Assembly (NCBI GenBank): GCA_002751075.1
Contig: NAOQ01000175.1
Coordinates: forward strand, 61,649 to 125,648
Direction: 5' to 3'
Length of the DNA: 64,000 bases
Origin: Ichthyophonus hoferi
Lineage: Eukaryota > Opisthokonta > Ichthyosporea > Ichthyophonida > Ichthyophonidae
The notes below the pieces were generated by a model that saw only the letters and a list, made by a program, of their open reading frames with translations, searched no databases and was not told the DNA's origin. A program made the translations under genes and the position numbers. Below are positions 23,901 through 34,907 of this stretch, piece by piece. Each line of letters opens with the position of its first letter. Position 1 is the first letter of the stretch.

Positions 23901-25260
23901 CCACATACGCCCATACATGAATACATACTTATACATATATATGCAAATTTATAAATACATTTACAAAATTCTAAGGACGGATTAAAGCAAGATTTGCAGT
24001 GCTGCATCAATTATAAACTCCATCATAATTACTAGTAATCTGTATATCTAGCAAGTATTAAAACAAAAAAACTGTTACTACATGTATGGGAATTCGTAAC
24101 AACAGTTAAATAAAGAGTGCAGTTATGGTGTACAATCATTATAAGCCTAGAGTGAATTATTAGTATAAGTATATACCGATGGCCTAATAAATACGAGAAT
24201 AGGGGGTAGGTTTAAAAAAAGACTTGACGCTGATCAAATACTAGAGAATAAACCAGTATACCACATCAGGCCCAGGTGTTATCCATATACCTCACTCTTA
24301 TCGTCTGGCCATGGCACTTTCTTTATAGTGAGGTTGCCGTCAGGATAACATTCACAGGGGCAGATATACATAGGCCATGTAGTAGTAGCATTGACACCCA
24401 TGGGGAGCATGGCCTAGTGGGGATTAAAAAAGTATAAAGGTATATTCATTTATGAATTATAACGTTACATAGACCAAGCATATGCAGACATGTAAGCCTT
24501 GTGTAAAGATCCTAGTGTCTTAAAATGGAAACCCGAGCCTTGTCAAATCAATTTTGACTGAAATACCTGGCTACAGTGTGAAAAATTGTCCAATTTTAAA
24601 TGGAGAATAATCAAATGATGCGGAGAGATTCCTTCTGAACTGTCAGTCATTCCTTCATATTCTATTACTTTGTTTAGTCAGGACTAGGTATATTTCGATG
24701 CAGGCATAAATAAGGTAGGCACCTATAGGCCGTGAATATACAAGCTTGAGGCAAGATGCTATGATATGCACATATACATAACATACATAACCTATGTAGA
24801 CTTGTATTTATATGTTCTCCAGACCGGCACTGATATACCAGCATCCCATCACACCTAAAAATACCAGCATAGCCAAGATATATGAATTATCTCTTCCTTG
24901 TAATTTAGGCAGTTATTGCACCAAGCTCAGCATATCTTCTGTTCAATCAGGTTCGTTGCCAATCACCCAGCTAGCTAACAGTGGCAAAGTATGTAGCATT
25001 ATTTTTTAAAAAGGGCAATTCAAAAGAATATAGAGGCTTGGAATTCTTCTTAAAAAATCAAAATAAATAAATAAATTAAAGGAGCAATACTATAGTATGG
25101 TGATAATTGGGAAAGAGGGTGAGAAGGAAAAAGATGGGAATAAGCTAGTAAACATTACCTTTCCTAAAAGACTGTTACAAAATGTGCTTTTTCCGGCACT
25201 TGTAGCGCCCACCACAGCCACTCTCATTCTTTGGCACTCGTCTATATCTATATCTTCCAT
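9032..25260 (-). CDS. Dynamin-like GTPase with membrane hairpin, MORN-like repeats and DysF domain (novel architecture)
   Basis: Exons on the minus strand: 25260-25159 (ATG), 24413-24291, 23679-23602, 23287-23213, 22277-22248 and 21989-21965 (both weak), 21528-21407, 21171-21121, 20642-20545, 20380-20351, 19899-19834, 18777-18699, 18376-18256, 17042-16961, 16339-16261, 15868-15784, [unresolved, N gap 14860-15432, possible 14558-14542], 14359-14317, 13238-13158, 12924-12865, 11957-11858, 11282-11138, 10773-10689, 10125-10013, 9797-9686 and 9196-9032 (TAA). About 720 residues are visible. Order: GTPase domain with all G motifs, helical region, hydrophobic hairpin, acidic linker, MORN-like repeats, split DysF domain, Ser/Asp-rich tail. 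Phases agree everywhere except across 15784-14359, and no start or stop typical of a gene border was seen there. Role inferred only: a membrane-anchored remodelling or tethering GTPase. The alternative is two adjacent genes meeting near the N gap. I know of no family with this combination. Confidence 0.8.
9890..9976. repeat. 22-bp tandem repeat, about four copies
   Basis: The unit CTAAATATTACCATATAAAG plus AT recurs at 9890, 9912, 9934 and about 9957, decaying towards the last copy. It lies in the intron between exons 10125-10013 and 9797-9686. Confidence 0.85.
10543..10666. repeat. (ACAT/ACAC)n short tandem repeat
   Basis: Tetranucleotide repeat within an intron of the GTPase-MORN-DysF gene. 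It gives spurious Tyr/Val/Cys/Met ORFs on both strands. Confidence 0.95.
11977..12290. repeat. Degenerate TTA/CTA tandem repeat
   Basis: About 310 bp of TATTATACTATTATACTAC-like units just upstream (in gene order) of exon 11957-11858. Same sequence type as the tracts at 14712, 19040, 37612 and 58712. Confidence 0.95.
12331..12406. repeat. 38-bp perfect tandem duplication
   Basis: Two adjacent identical 38-bp copies, 12331-12368 and 12369-12406, each containing the near-palindrome TTGATCATATGAT. Intronic. Confidence 0.9.
13376..13572. repeat. GA/GATA-rich simple repeat
   Basis: Purine-rich imperfect GAGA, GATA and GAAA runs in the intron between exons 14359-14317 and 13238-13158. Confidence 0.85.
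14712..15642. repeat. TAGTATGATAGTATAGGAAT minisatellite with N gap
   Basis: The repeat flanks an unsequenced run at 14860-15432 on both sides, so the assembly broke inside it. Its position falls between exons 15868-15784 and 14359-14317 of the GTPase gene, exactly where exon phases do not join, so a small exon may be hidden. Confidence 0.92.
15784..16339 (-). other. Two-segment membrane hairpin exons
   Basis: Exons 16339-16261 and 15868-15784 join in phase 0. They encode two hydrophobic runs, VAITMTALSLPIIVASGFML and AAMLTAGIGITAAATVGAAA, separated by about seven residues (SPLIAAE). This looks like a paired transmembrane or re-entrant hairpin, as in mitofusin-like and bacterial dynamin-like proteins. 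It follows the helical region of the GTPase half, and positive residues (EKAAGRK) precede the first segment. Confidence 0.75.
16455..16650. repeat. TATAGTATAATATAA-type simple repeat
   Basis: Irregular ATAGTATAATATAACGTAA tract in the intron between exons 17042-16961 and 16339-16261. No exon was seen in it. Confidence 0.9.
18037..18200. repeat. About 40-bp minisatellite, four diverged copies
   Basis: Copies start near 18041, 18082, 18121 and 18160. Each begins with TACCATATAAGGTG or a variant and ends with a TTTATGTGTG-like run. It shares the ATTACCATATAA core with the 22-bp repeat at 9890. Confidence 0.75.
19040..19175. repeat. ACTATACTATCATACT simple repeat
   Basis: Degenerate CTATACTATCATA tract in the intron between exons 19899-19834 and 18777-18699. 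Confidence 0.88.
19612..19735. repeat. (TATG)n microsatellite
   Basis: Nearly pure TATG/GTAT run of about 120 bp in the same intron of the GTPase gene. Confidence 0.97.
21121..25260 (-). other. Dynamin-superfamily G domain exons
   Basis: G1 is GATSAGKST at residues about 19-27 of the first exon. Next comes LPMGVNATTTWPMYI, matching the dynamin/Mx pattern LPxGxxxxTxxP (G2 threonine region). G3 is FMDLPGLNL in exon 23287-23213. G4 is VVCNKADRV in exon 21528-21407. A possible G5-like FPMSAS lies in exon 20642-20545. DLPG and the LP-G-T-P block point to dynamin/Mx/mitofusin-type proteins, while NKAD at G4 is more like EHD proteins. Exons 22277-22248 and 21989-21965 supply the expected beta strand between G3 and G4 and keep phase, but are too short to be sure of. 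An alternative exon near 22665-22630 breaks the phase. Confidence 0.82.
21537..21650. repeat. TATAATATAGTATAG simple repeat
   Basis: Intronic repeat immediately upstream (in gene order) of the G4 exon at 21528. Confidence 0.85.
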
Positions 25261-26010
25261 CTTGTATAGCTTCGTACATACGCATCACGGGATGGTATAC
25301 ATACTTTTGTAGCATATAGTTTTATTTTATTGCACAAAATTACAAGCAATGTTATTAATGTTATTATTAATGATATTAATGTTATTAATGTTGTGATAAT
25401 AATAAGATCTGTTTTAAAATATGCCCCTAAACTCCTACTCTTTAATTTGCGGCTATCTTATGTCCCCTAAATTTATTTGATTTGAAATTTTAAGAATGTA
25501 TAATGACATCTATATATAAATAATCATATCTTTTATTAATATTTTTCCTCCAATATATTACTTGCTCTGTTCAAGTACTAAAATGTATAGAAAAATTAAA
25601 AATATGCACAACAATTCCTTATTATTTAGATTCTGAAATGCGTAAATAACCATTATAAATAAAATAATTTAAGAAAAATAAAAATAAAAAAAATAACGTA
25701 GAAATAAATTCGTACTTTATAGTCAGTTGTTGAAAATCAAATCACGAAAATCGCATATTTTAAGTTTTAAAAACCCTTTTTATTGAAATAATAATTTAGA
25801 TTAACTATTTTTAGTAGGATAAACAATGATCAATCAAAGATAATATGTTACATTTTATATTTTGCCTTTCAAAAGTCACCAATTATGCAGGCTACATTTA
25901 ACTGTGAGCCGTCTATATATATATTATAGGAAGAGTGGTGATAGGTGAGCTATACTCTATCTTATTGGATTATAATTACTTACTGTTATTACCATAATAA
26001 TTATTATTAA

Positions 26011-26087
<77 letters not shown>

Positions 26088-26495
26088 NNNNNNNNNNNNN
26101 NNNNNNNNNNNNNNNNNNNNNNNNNNNNNNNNNNNNNNNNNNNNNNNNNNNNNNNNNNNNNNNNNNNNNNNNNNNNNNNNNNNNNNNNNNNNNNNNNNNN
26201 NNNNNNNNNNNNNNNNNNNNNNNNNNNNNNNNNNNNNNNNNNNNNNNNNNNNNNNNNNNNNNNNNNNNNNNNNNNNNNNNNNNNNNNNNNNNNNNNNNNN
26301 NNNNNNNNNNNNNNNNNNNNNNNNNNNNNNNNNNNNNNNNNNNNNNNNNNNNNNNNNNNNNNNNNNNNNNNNNNNNNNNNNNNNNNNNNNNNNNNNNNNN
26401 NNNNNNNNNNNNNNNNNNNNNNNNNNNNNNNNNNNNNNNNNNNNNNNNNNNNNNNNNNNNNNNNNNNNNNNNNNNNTTATTACCATTATTATTAG

Positions 26496-26528
<33 letters not shown>

Positions 26529-26656
26529 ATTATTATTGTTATTATTATTGTTATTATTATTATTACCACATCTTGTTAGTATTATGATTATATTGATGTT
26601 ACTTTTTCTATAAAGACCCCGACCACCAACTAATCCTTTTCTTACAACTCTTACAA
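25261..26656. other. Divergent intergenic region with (TTA)n tract
   Basis: About 1.4 kb between the ATG of the GTPase gene (25260, leftwards) and the ATG of MMADHC (26657, rightwards). It should hold both promoters. It is AT-rich, without recognisable motifs or ORFs, and is interrupted by a (TTA)n tract and an N gap. Confidence 0.7.
25985..26565. repeat. (TTA)n microsatellite with N gap 26088-26476
   Basis: Pure ATT/TTA triplets run into the 389-base N run on both sides, so the assembly failed inside the repeat. Confidence 0.95.
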
Positions 26657-28160
26657 ATGACTGTTAAGAAACAAAACAAAGAAACATGGCTACTTGTTCC
26701 CGCCACCACCTTAAACAATAGACAGTTTGAATTCTCCATTCACCGTGTGCCACCTCGTATGGTGACAGAACTGAGGAATGTTTTTTTGAATGTGGACTTA
26801 AATAATTTACTGGTTGTCCCCACATTTCAGGTTTGTAATCATACATATAATATGATTTGCCAAAGAAAACCACAAAGAGGAAGTAAAGGCAATATGTTTG
26901 TAACCTTTTGAACTGTTAAGCTTGTGTGTAATCCCCATTGCTATATGCTCGGTGTCCCTTATGTTTTGCAGTTATTTTTACTATTTATATTGACAAAGTA
27001 TATGTAAAACAGTTTGCTTACTCTGTGGATTGTCACAGCAGGAAATTTACCTACCTGGTATACTAAACCATTTTCTAAATATTATTATTGACATAGTGGT
27101 TAGTATGGGAAAACCATGCTTTATGGGTATAGTCATTTCACTCAAATAATTACTGCATTCTATTTTTTGTTTTATCTTTAATCTATACACATCTGCATAC
27201 ACAACTATAAATTAAGTTACGCATAAAACGTTATTTTAAGGAGAGACTATTAGCTATTTTATAATGACTGGAGGAAGAAAATGCCCCATTGATCCTAATA
27301 CCTAGATTGTATATATTTAGGAACTATACAAACCTGTTTTACAATTTTAATATACAAGTGTCTGTATACAATTTTTTATGCTATTGTGGCTATTTATATT
27401 TTTCTCGGTGTAGGTGTTTTACATTGTATACCTAATATCCCAGATGATTATGCTTCCATAATGAAGAGGCATGGCGATAAATATGTGGAGGGCAATACAT
27501 ATAAACTTGTTATTCATTTATAAATCTTATTAAAGCCACATGAAGGCACACATCTAACCGAATACTTATATGCAGGCATACATAAAGTCATATGTTATTT
27601 ATAAATAGTCACGTATGATGTTAATACTAATTGTATCACATCTTGAATGTCTAACAGACCAGTACATATTTAATAATGCAGTTTCATTCGAATATCTCTC
27701 TATTCCACTCGATAGCATTTTCTGTTTTTTTTTCTTCTTTTTATTACTACCCGCCAATCATTGAGTAAATAAAACGACTAATATTATTAACCTATAGAAA
27801 ACAAACATCGATTTGACATCCATTGGGCAACCTATCGAAAAAATCAAAGATGAGTGCTTAGAAACCGTATGTAGTGTGCCTTCTATCTACTAATAATACA
27901 GAACTTGTGTTGCTGTCTAATGAAAGTACTCATCTTATGAGGGTTACCTGTATTCATTTATATAATCAGATACTAACTAATAGAATATGAGTGTGTACAT
28001 AAAACTTAAATGATCATCACCTACAAACCTAAAATCCCAGCTATTGATTGCTTTGCATGATAATTGTTTGTTAAACAATATATATAGAGTATAGAACATT
28101 CTACATAGATAGATATACATGAAATGAAATTATCATTATATAAATTCATGCATATAGTAT

Positions 28161-28198
<38 letters not shown>

Positions 28199-29650
28199 AC
28201 CCAATGATATCTACTATATTTTAACTGCCTTCAAAACTGATCCTAGAATATCTACCCCTTCCTAAACATACATATATACAACAACATAAACATGCACACC
28301 CCTATACCTCAACATATACCCTCCTATATACACACAGTTCTATCAGTGGGGTGGGCAGATATGTCAAAGACTGAATAAGAAGGGGTTCTGGGCTGACATG
28401 GCTGACCCATCCTCGGGCTACCCGGTATGGTATTGGAGTGTAATATGTAATACGCTGGAGCTATCTATCTTACGGGTTATATATATATAAAATAGAGTGT
28501 TAGGTTGGTATAAACTCAACCATTGTACGTTATAACTTTATATTGCACGCAAGCCTTCCAATTTCATTTTCAAAGAGCAAAAAAATACCAAGATAATCTT
28601 GCTTCATTAGTGTTCTTCTTTGATATATATATATATATCAAAATAACCTAAAATTCATACAATCATACAATACAATAGGGGCCGTGTTTTTTCTTTTGAA
28701 TATATGTATGGCTATATATAGGTATGTATATGTTATATAAGTTCATATTAGTTTTCTTTTGCACCGGATTATCAATATCTTTCATAAAATTTAGGACTAT
28801 CTGAGATTTTATTTGTCCATTTTATTTATATTCTAGAGGGTCTCCTACATTATACTGGGCGATTAATTGATATATGAAACTAGTACCCAATCATATTTGG
28901 AAGAATACGTGGCATCCAATGGTATACAAGATAATGTTGGAAGAAAACCTTCTATTGGTTCTCGCTAGACGAGTTAGATCCAATATAGGCTATCGCCCAC
29001 AGATGATTGGCGCACAAGGGCCTAGTTTCTACCCAGAGGTTCTTGGGGGGCAAATCATATTGGGTTATGATCTGACATCCACTGGCTGTTGTAAGGTTGT
29101 CCTTTAAGCTTAATTAATCGTGGTTTAATTTATTATTTGTTTTAATTTTAATTTATAATTACTTGCCAATTTTATTATGATCATTTATTTGTTTTTCTTT
29201 TTAATGCTTACACTTTTTCTGTTTCTATTACTCTACCAATGCATATATATATATATATGTGTGTGTGTTTTCCTTTTCTAATCACTCGTATTATTGTTTA
29301 TGTATTATACGATTACATAATCGATATATATTTACAGTAACTAAGTATAGATGTTGTAATGACACAGTCTCAGTAATATGTCAATTCATATATATCCTTA
29401 ACTCGGAGCATTTAAAGCATGCATAACAGGAAGCCATGCATTCACACACACATGCACATACACATTTAACCCTCTATCTACACAACAAGATTATTCGTTT
29501 ATTTTTATATACCACCCTCCTTCTCTCTCCCGCTATATATTCCTTCAGGTTATTAGTCATCCTCGCTGGGGTACTAAGGTCTACCCTGCCAGTCTCTTTA
29601 CAACCGCCAATGTAGAGGAATTACTGTCTGTTATTCGTTCAATCACCTAA
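26657..29650 (+). CDS. MMADHC: MMADHC (cblD) homologue, cobalamin trafficking
   Basis: Exons: 26657-26830 (ATG), possible 27414-27484, 28338-28424, 29003-29095 and 29549-29650 (TAA). The 28338 exon reads FYQWGGQICQRLNKKGFWAD, then MADPSSGYP; human MMADHC has [22 protein letters not shown]. The last two exons give GYDLTSTGCCKV, then ISHPRWGTKVYPASLFTT, matching the human [22 protein letters not shown]. Exon 1 ends in LNNLLVVPTFQ, equivalent to the family's KLMILTVTQ strand. The protein partners MMACHC and routes B12 to its cytosolic or mitochondrial enzymes. The product is only about 155-180 residues against 296 in human and lacks the mitochondrial-targeting N-terminal third, which suggests a cytosolic short form or an unseen upstream exon. 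The second exon is uncertain: it restores the expected spacing but needs a weak donor shifted to 26834. Confidence 0.92.
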
Positions 29651-31114
29651 AATTTTAAAGCTGGTTAAATCAATTTTGGTATGCAATGATTAGCTTATGT
29701 AATCCTAAAATCTTATATTAAAATACTATATGGCAAGTTATTTTATAATTAAATCTTTTTTTTCTATATTGTGCGCTGTGATTATAAGTGTTCATTTAGT
29801 GCATTTTCTGTACGAATAAAATAACTTAATTATAGTTAACAATTTTGTATTCGCCTATTAGACCAATGGCTTGATAGCTTGTATCCTAAAATCAGAATAT
29901 AATTAGCAGGCGACAAAATGACTGATAATCCAGCCATTATATATTTTTATACATCAAAGAAACTACACCCATACATCTATGCATAACACATATAAGCACT
30001 ACATATTGCATAATTTGAGATCATTTACGCAATCAGTAGAGATTATTGATTAAATTATACAAGATTTATTCAGCATGCTCGTACATACATTAATATTTCT
30101 TCCAGTCGTGAACTTCATTAGCCAAGTAACCAATGTAATATATTATTTGATTCAAGATATAGTAATAGTTATGTTAATCGAAAGATATCCATTAAATAAG
30201 TTTTCGCATATGGATGTTTATTAATATTCTTTATCCTAGAAAGTGTGTTATGTATGTATATATATTTGTGTATATACGTATGTATTTATACATCTATACG
30301 ATATAAATCATATACGCGATTAACTTCAAATATCCTGCGGGTCTTTATGTTTTTATATTCATATGAACACTGGGTCACTATAGAAATATGTCAATATCCT
30401 AAATAGGAATAACCAATGTGATACTTAACCAATGAACACAGTTATAATAATTATATGATTATATCTATTTATTCTCCTCCCAATAGAGGGTATTACTATT
30501 TAATATCACGCGTGCATGTTGAATGTACAGCTAATGCTCATTCTTCCACTGGCAATATATCATGCTTAAAATGAGCCTAGCCCTAATGGTTTCCCTTCCC
30601 TATTACTTTTCGGAGCTATTGACCTCTTCTGATTGGCTAACAATCATGTTATCATCGATTGTTATGGTGTCATTGGCTCCCTGGATGCCTGGGTTATCAA
30701 GGGCTTCATACTGAGTTTTAATTCTGTTGGTGGTGTACATAGATTAATATCACTGTGTAGACCGTATTATATGTGGCCTTATCATAAAACTTCGTTAGTT
30801 TATCCTACTCCTATCATATCCTTTTGTTAGTTTATCATACTGCCATCATAAGTCTCTTCCTCCTACCCTATTCCAATATACACATGAACAAAATTACCAA
30901 TATGCAAACAACACGAATGTACTGTAAATATGCACATGAGAGAGACTAGATATAAATATATACATATACAGATATATATCGATATAGGTTAATGAAACCC
31001 CATTATAAGGGAGCCCTCCTTATTTAGGGTTCTGATAACACAGTTCATATAGGCCGGCCCAACCCACAACATAGCCCAGTGAATAATTCTATCCACACCT
31101 ACAATAAATAACCT
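29651..31114. other. Convergent intergenic region
   Basis: Separates the 3' ends of MMADHC (plus) and SBNO (minus). AT-rich; AATAAA-like signals occur near 29815. A 65-residue ORF at 30633-30830 has no recognisable features and I do not call it. Confidence 0.65.
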
Positions 31115-31698
31115 TTACTCCACCCTACACCCTACCACATCCCAACTTCCCACAAGTATTTTCCTCAATACAATCACATTCACTGACCTTTTGGCCGAGT
31201 TAAACATCATATCTAATACTCCCCGGCCTGTCTTTGCCTTTGTATTTCCTTTCTTCTTCTGACTGCTACTACCATACCCACCACCAATATTATTAGGTGA
31301 GTTAAAACTGTAAGTTACACTTTTGGGTGGTGTGACCCAACTATTTTCAGGTTTTATATTGGTTTGTTGATGTAACCGACTTTGTGCTACCCCTGCTGCA
31401 TTTGTTGGTAATTGTGTTTGTGTAGATACGTTTGGTGTAACTGGTAGGGTAATCTTCTGTTGCGATGCCCTGAAAAACGGGGAAGGCGCCAGTTCTGGTT
31501 CATCTTTCGGGGTAGTTATACTATCTTTAATATCTGTTCCTGATGTAATAGTGGTGGGCGACCCTTTGATCTCCTTAGTAGAGGGACTTTGTTTGCGTTG
31601 AAAGAATGTTAGCATAGTGGTAGGTGGCTTCATGGCTTTGGCCAGGGCTGTTGGCAGGAACTCAGCCTCTCGTTCTTCTAATTGTCGGTAGTTATTGG
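31115..31698 (-). other. SBNO C-terminal tail exon with PIP-like motif
   Basis: This single long exon (about 194 codons) follows the conserved SBNO domain. It starts with a charged helix ([20 protein letters not shown]), then [11 protein letters not shown], which resembles a PCNA-binding box without its usual glutamine. A Ser/Thr/Pro/Gln-rich stretch follows, then a basic segment ending [15 protein letters not shown]. The frame stays open to TAA at 31117-31115, but a good donor at 31188/31187 (AAAAG then GTCAGT) means the last 24 residues could be intronic, with another exon downstream. Confidence 0.75.
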
Positions 31699-34600
31699 CT
31701 GGGGAATGAGAGAAGGAAATAAGTTATAACTACTATAGTTATTGAAAAGAACCATATAGGAATGGAAACGTACAAGTGTAAGATAAACGAAAGGCAGTGA
31801 ATGTATTAGTAATTAATAGAGAATAACGGCAAGGAAAGGAGGAGGACACCATTATTAACATACTAGGTAAAGTCATTAGAGGAAAGAGTGTTCGTGTTAG
31901 GGAAAAGATTCTAGGAGAGGCCATGCCAGCCAATGAGAATGAATGAGTCACATAACATACCACCCAACTCAATACTAATTATAGCCAATCATCATTACTT
32001 AGACATATATACACCTCTGTGTGTTTTACAACTACAAACTCTTTCCTCTAAACATAGCACTGTGAACCATAGAGAAAAAGAATGGTATACTGTAGTGTGA
32101 TATATATATATATATATATATATACGTTAGAATCACAGGGCCAATACTATAACAATATCCAGCTTTTATATAAATAAATTGCTAAAAAATGAATATTTAC
32201 TTAATTTAGATATTTCTTTATATAAATATAATTATTTAAGATTAGTAGCAGCTACTATTGTATATGTAGTAAGAAAAAAAGACTGGGACCAAACCTGTCT
32301 ACTACTTTCCAACTCTCCAATATAAATTCAATTCAGACTCAAGAAATGTTACCAGGTTTTAAGATTCTGGTTAAGTTTTCTTGTATACTGCCATTGATGT
32401 CAGTTTTTTGTTTTTTGTTTTTTGTATCAAATTATATATCCGCTGATTTTATCACTATATTGTTTTAGTTTAGTAAACGACCAATAAAAGCATGGTGGTG
32501 TTGTAATAATGAGCAATATATTATATAACTAGGCGCTAAACAATAATAATCTAAGCTATGGTGTGGCCATGAGCGGTGGCTGGAATAGAGACCGTGTAAT
32601 TACATAGATGCTTCACTTACATGCGTTGACAACCGCAAGAGTTGTAAGGTATTGGTTGAGAGCCATTAAAGCCATATATGGCAACTGGACGCCCACCAAT
32701 CGCTCGCCTTTGGTGGTCTCTACACGCACCACCTACAATAAATAGACCAGGTCAAATGGTTTTTAATACATGAACACATTTATGAATGAACCTATATGTA
32801 CAGTATATGTGGAAGTGTGGGTCTGTTGCAAATGATAGTATCAAAGGGAAAGGGAAGAATGGAAGGTAAGAGGAAAATATTAATAAGGATGTAATAAATA
32901 TTGATATGTTGTTACTCTGAAATGCCAAAATAGTTTTTCATATGATAGTATACATTACTACATAGCCAGGCTTGTGTTGGGTAGAAATAAAAAATAAGAT
33001 TATACAGGATGTCATATAACGTGTTGTATATTATGTGCTTACGTTTGCATATTTGATTGTCTTCGTATGCATATATTTTCGTATAGTAGTGTTTACGTAT
33101 ATACCAATATATACATGTGTATGAATCAGTCATACTACCTTTTAATTATTCTTGGATTACTTGTTGTAATGGTAATGTATGTTATAAATAACCAAGTGGC
33201 TAGAGTAAAAGACAAAGAATAAACACTATATATACTAAACTAATTATAATCACATGTTGACACAAGACATATATGATATAATATACCTTCATGGAACGAT
33301 GCATTTCTCCTAGTCTTCCTGCCACTGATGCCAATGTTGATTCTACCAGAGAGATTGGGATTATTTTAGTTCATTCATCAGGCTTTAATACTTCTTTATC
33401 ATACCATATACCAATTAAGATAATGTCTACCTTATATGATATATATATATATTATTCTCTAACTTTAGGAACAAACTATTCATGTATACTAGTAATTAAT
33501 ACAACCTAGTAAAAAGGTTCTACAAGTCATTAAGGTCATTAGCCATATATGATATTCTTTAATTATGTGGCCCATCACTATAATGAATACAGTATAAGCG
33601 CATGTAGAGGTAATATGCTGTAACAATAATCCCTTTAGCCCAAAAAACTTTAGTATATAGCATGATCTATGCTAGACCAGTCTATTTGATTGACCTTAGG
33701 TACACAGTTCCGATAATTATCGAGAAAGGTGTCCAGTTATATACCATAACCCTCTCTAATATCTCTAATACAGACCTACTAGTACCTACCCTATTATCAA
33801 CACCTACCAATCACTCCCCATAAAGGCACTACCCCTCCGCTGACAATATACACGGTGGACTTGCGCAAGCCAATGGTACAATTTCGACCATTCTTACAGG
33901 ATGGGCCGTGCGAACATTGGACCAAGGCTGACTCGTACTAAAATTATGTGTGTTAATTGGTACAATGTCACATTGACACATCCAATGGCACCAATTATAT
34001 ACTTATATTTACTCTATATAAAATCTATGTATAGCGATTGCAACTAGAGTATAGAATAAAATCACTACAGTGGAAAGAATGGAGTATGACAAAGGTCTCT
34101 ACAAGATATGAATGTAGACGCAATAGCAGGTTATTGACATACACCTTTTTAAAAACAATATTCCACTTATCATATCATGTCACATACACCAATACCAACC
34201 CTATTGGTTAACTTGAAGGTGATATTTCATATACCTGGTGCAGGTCAATCCGATCTCAACCATAAAAAAAATATTTAAAGGAGATAATTGCTAACCGTAG
34301 TGTATGCTGATATAAAACATATACATATATACATCTGTACATACATATACATAGACATATATATATATATATGGCACTAGAGTAGAATGAGGAGTCTAGA
34401 AGTGGGCGAAAGAGAAACGAAACAAAAAACAATTAGTAAAACTAGCTAGTATAAGCACCTGTTGTGTCCATATCTCTTTGGCATCCTCTGGTGAAACCTT
34501 ATTATAACGTGAAGCGAGTGACTCCTTGCTAAGATCCTCGCCACTCTTTCCTGATGAATGAAAGTTGGTTGTTAAAATTATAAAAAACTCCCTTTGTCTG

Positions 34601-34876
34601 CTGCAACTACAGTCGAGTCACATCTTGCTACTATTCTTTCATCTCGGAGAGACTTGAATCATATCAAAATAATAAATTATAATGCACTCTTGCTATCGGT
34701 ATGATAGAACAGATTAGTGAATATGGTCCTACACATGCAATACATTACATTGCTGTGGGAGAATTTAAAGACATAAATGTAATTGGTTGTATGTCAGTAC
34801 ACCTAAGCTCCAAAACATACACATTGGTGATAAAATTATAGGTACACATGCCTCCGTTCATATCGATATATCATTA

Positions 34877-34907
<31 letters not shown>

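Noticed and set aside
30633-30830. 65-residue plus-strand ORF between MMADHC and SBNO
   Set aside because: No family similarity, no splice context and no composition signal.
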